From the NCBI RefSeq assembly GCF_004138165.1, contig NZ_RYFF01000014.1, positions 1 to 64,000 of the forward strand: 64,000 nucleotides of DNA, read 5' to 3'. A program made the position numbers and the translations under genes. Positions within the stretch are counted from its first letter, which is position 1. Every line of letters begins with the position of its first letter. This DNA is from Candidatus Chloroploca sp. Khr17 (GTDB taxonomy: Bacteria > Chloroflexota > Chloroflexia > Chloroflexales > Chloroflexaceae). Shown piece by piece: positions 63,022 through 64,000 of the stretch. The notes under the pieces are model-generated. The model saw only the letters and a list, made by a program, of their open reading frames with translations. It was not told the DNA's origin and did no database searches.

Positions 63022-63753
63022 TCAGCGTTCAGTTGCCTGACTGCTGACCAGGGTGCCTACCCGTTCACCAAGCACAATGCGCTCAATCATCCCTGCTTCC
63101 AGGGCATTGAACACAATGATCGGAATATTATTATCCATACAGAACGTCAGGGCCGTCGAGTCCATCACAGCGAGACCACGGTTCAGGGCATCCATATAGG
63201 TCACGTGATCAAGTTTAACTGCATCGCGATGGCGTCGCGGATCAGCCGTATAGATCCCGTCCACACCATTTTTCGCCATCAAGATGACATCAGCGTGGAG
63301 TTCAGCGGCACGCAGAGCTGCGGCCGAGTCAGTGGTAAAGTAAGGATTACCGGTTCCACCGGCGAGGATGACCACCCGGCCTTTGGCCATATGGCGGGTT
63401 GCCCGGCGCCTGATATACGGCTCAGCGACCTCATTCATCTGGATGGCCGTCATCGCCCGTGTATCGAGCCCATGCCGTTCAAGGGCATCCTGGAGGGCCA
63501 GGGAATTGATGATCGTACCGAGCATGCCCATATAATGTGACTGGGCAGCGTCCATCCCACGGGCAATTGACTGATTGCCGCGCCAGATATTGCCCCCACC
63601 AATCACAACGGCTACATCTACTTTGTACTGATGCAGCACGCCGATTTCACGGGCCAGGTAGTCAAGCATATCATAGCTTACCACCTCATCTGTCCCTTTG
63701 ATCTGCTCACCACTGAGCTTGATCAAGACCCGGCGATACTTTGGCTGTTGCAT
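63022..63753 (-). CDS. pyrH: Uridylate kinase
   Basis: A 243-residue UMP kinase of the amino-acid-kinase fold. RRVLIKLSGEQIKG, VVIGGGNIWRG, MGMLGTIINSLALQDALE, LAGGTGNPYFTTDSAAALRA and KNGVDGIYTADPR assign it. Read from minus-strand ATG 63753 with AGAGG upstream. Typical order tsf-pyrH-frr. Confidence 0.97.
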   Translation of the reverse strand: MQQPKYRRVLIKLSGEQIKGTDEVVSYDMLDYLAREIGVLHQYKVDVAVVIGGGNIWRGNQSIARGMDAAQSHYMGMLGTIINSLALQDALERHGLDTRAMTAIQMNEVAEPYIRRRATRHMAKGRVVILAGGTGNPYFTTDSAAALRAAELHADVILMAKNGVDGIYTADPRRHRDAVKLDHVTYMDALNRGLAVMDSTALTFCMDNNIPIIVFNALEAGMIERIVLGERVGTLVSSQATER

Positions 63754-63775
63754 AGAGCCTCTATCCCAACGGGAT

Positions 63776-63826
63776 ATGAAACCCAGGTGGTGGACTGGTG
63801 GTACCTGTCGCCCACCTGGGTTTCAT
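63776..63826 (-). terminator. 15-bp hairpin between tsf and pyrH
   Basis: ATGAAACCCAGGTGG and CCACCTGGGTTTCAT are perfectly complementary around a 21-base loop, 9 bases beyond the tsf stop. No T-tract in the direction of tsf. Terminator or attenuator. Confidence 0.65.
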
Positions 63827-63834
63827 GGCCCTGA

Positions 63835-64000
63835 CTAGGCACCAATCTCATAACGGACAAACCGGCGCACGACAATATTTTCACCGAGCTTGGCGATCGC
63901 TTCGGTCAGCATCTCTTGGATCGTGCGTGACGCATCTTTGACAAAAGGCTGAGCCAGCAGCACCTGCTCTTTAATCAGTTGCTCGCGGGGCAAACCGCTC
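63835..64000 (-). CDS. tsf: Elongation factor Ts, C-terminal part (partial)
   Basis: The window ends inside this gene. The visible 55 residues (SGLPREQLIKEQVLLAQPFV, TIQEMLTEAIAKLGENIVVR, RFVRYEIGA) match the C-terminus of EF-Ts, the nucleotide-exchange factor of EF-Tu. The TAG stop is at 63837-63835. Confidence 0.95.
   Translation of the reverse strand, partial: SGLPREQLIKEQVLLAQPFVKDASRTIQEMLTEAIAKLGENIVVRRFVRYEIGA

Overview
The window looks like about 64 kb of chromosome from a moderately GC-rich bacterium. The best guess is Chloroflexota, probably class Chloroflexia, perhaps a filamentous phototroph. This is inferred from gene content and protein wording (zinc-binding S14, L36 and L32, a CrtI/CrtN-type desaturase, many GAF/PAS/receiver proteins, palindromic repeats of a kind I associate with that phylum). 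No rRNA gene is present to confirm it. Nearly all of the window is coding. I see no tRNA, rRNA, CRISPR array, prophage or transposase.

Layout. 1-17.5 kb (+): the end of tuf, then the fused S10, spc and alpha ribosomal clusters from rpsJ to rplQ, including secY, adk, infA, rpmJ and rpoA, followed by truA, rplM and rpsI. 17.6-22.2 kb (+): rsmD, coaD, a coiled-coil protein, then a consensus promoter driving a YceD-like gene, rpmF, fabH and fabD, closed by a clear hairpin terminator. 22.2-23.0 kb: an AT-richer stretch with no gene I can support. 23.0-30.4 kb (-): a tight run of an acidic hypothetical, miaB, a TPR protein, an AAA+ ATPase, a CpaF/TadA-type ATPase and a carotenoid desaturase. 30.5-35.1 kb (+): a sensor-kinase-like protein without a recognisable phospho-acceptor domain, a penicillin-binding protein and an S41-type lipoprotein. 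35.1-36.9 kb (-): ffh and a small hypothetical. 37.0-43.2 kb (+): a five-gene operon (UbiB-like kinase, TPR protein, small membrane protein, methyltransferase, Eis-like acetyltransferase) ending in an 18-bp perfect hairpin. 43.3-48.5 kb: a glycosyltransferase, an ANTAR response regulator, a repeat island, a DUF697-like protein, a coiled-coil protein, a GT2-like protein and thymidine kinase. 48.6-51.9 kb (+): an apparently self-regulated TetR gene with an alpha-amylase, and a phospholipase D-like protein. 51.9-58.0 kb (+): a four-gene signalling cluster. 58.0-64 kb (-): two small proteins, a Cas4-like nuclease split into two membrane-anchored chains, then rseP, cdsA, uppS, frr, pyrH and tsf.

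How the genes work together. The ribosomal block, tsf/pyrH/frr/uppS/cdsA, ffh, miaB and the fab genes are housekeeping, and their order is largely conserved. The unusual content lies between them. Three items stand out. One is the signalling cluster, in which a multi-TM GAF protein ends in an HTH-like domain instead of a kinase and the last gene carries a lone histidine-kinase dimerisation domain. The second is the split membrane Cas4-like nuclease pair beside rseP. The third is an orphan CpaF/AAA+/TPR set joined to a carotenoid desaturase. Intergenic spaces carry long perfect hairpins without T-tracts, and the 45 kb island shows one palindromic element apparently inserted into another.
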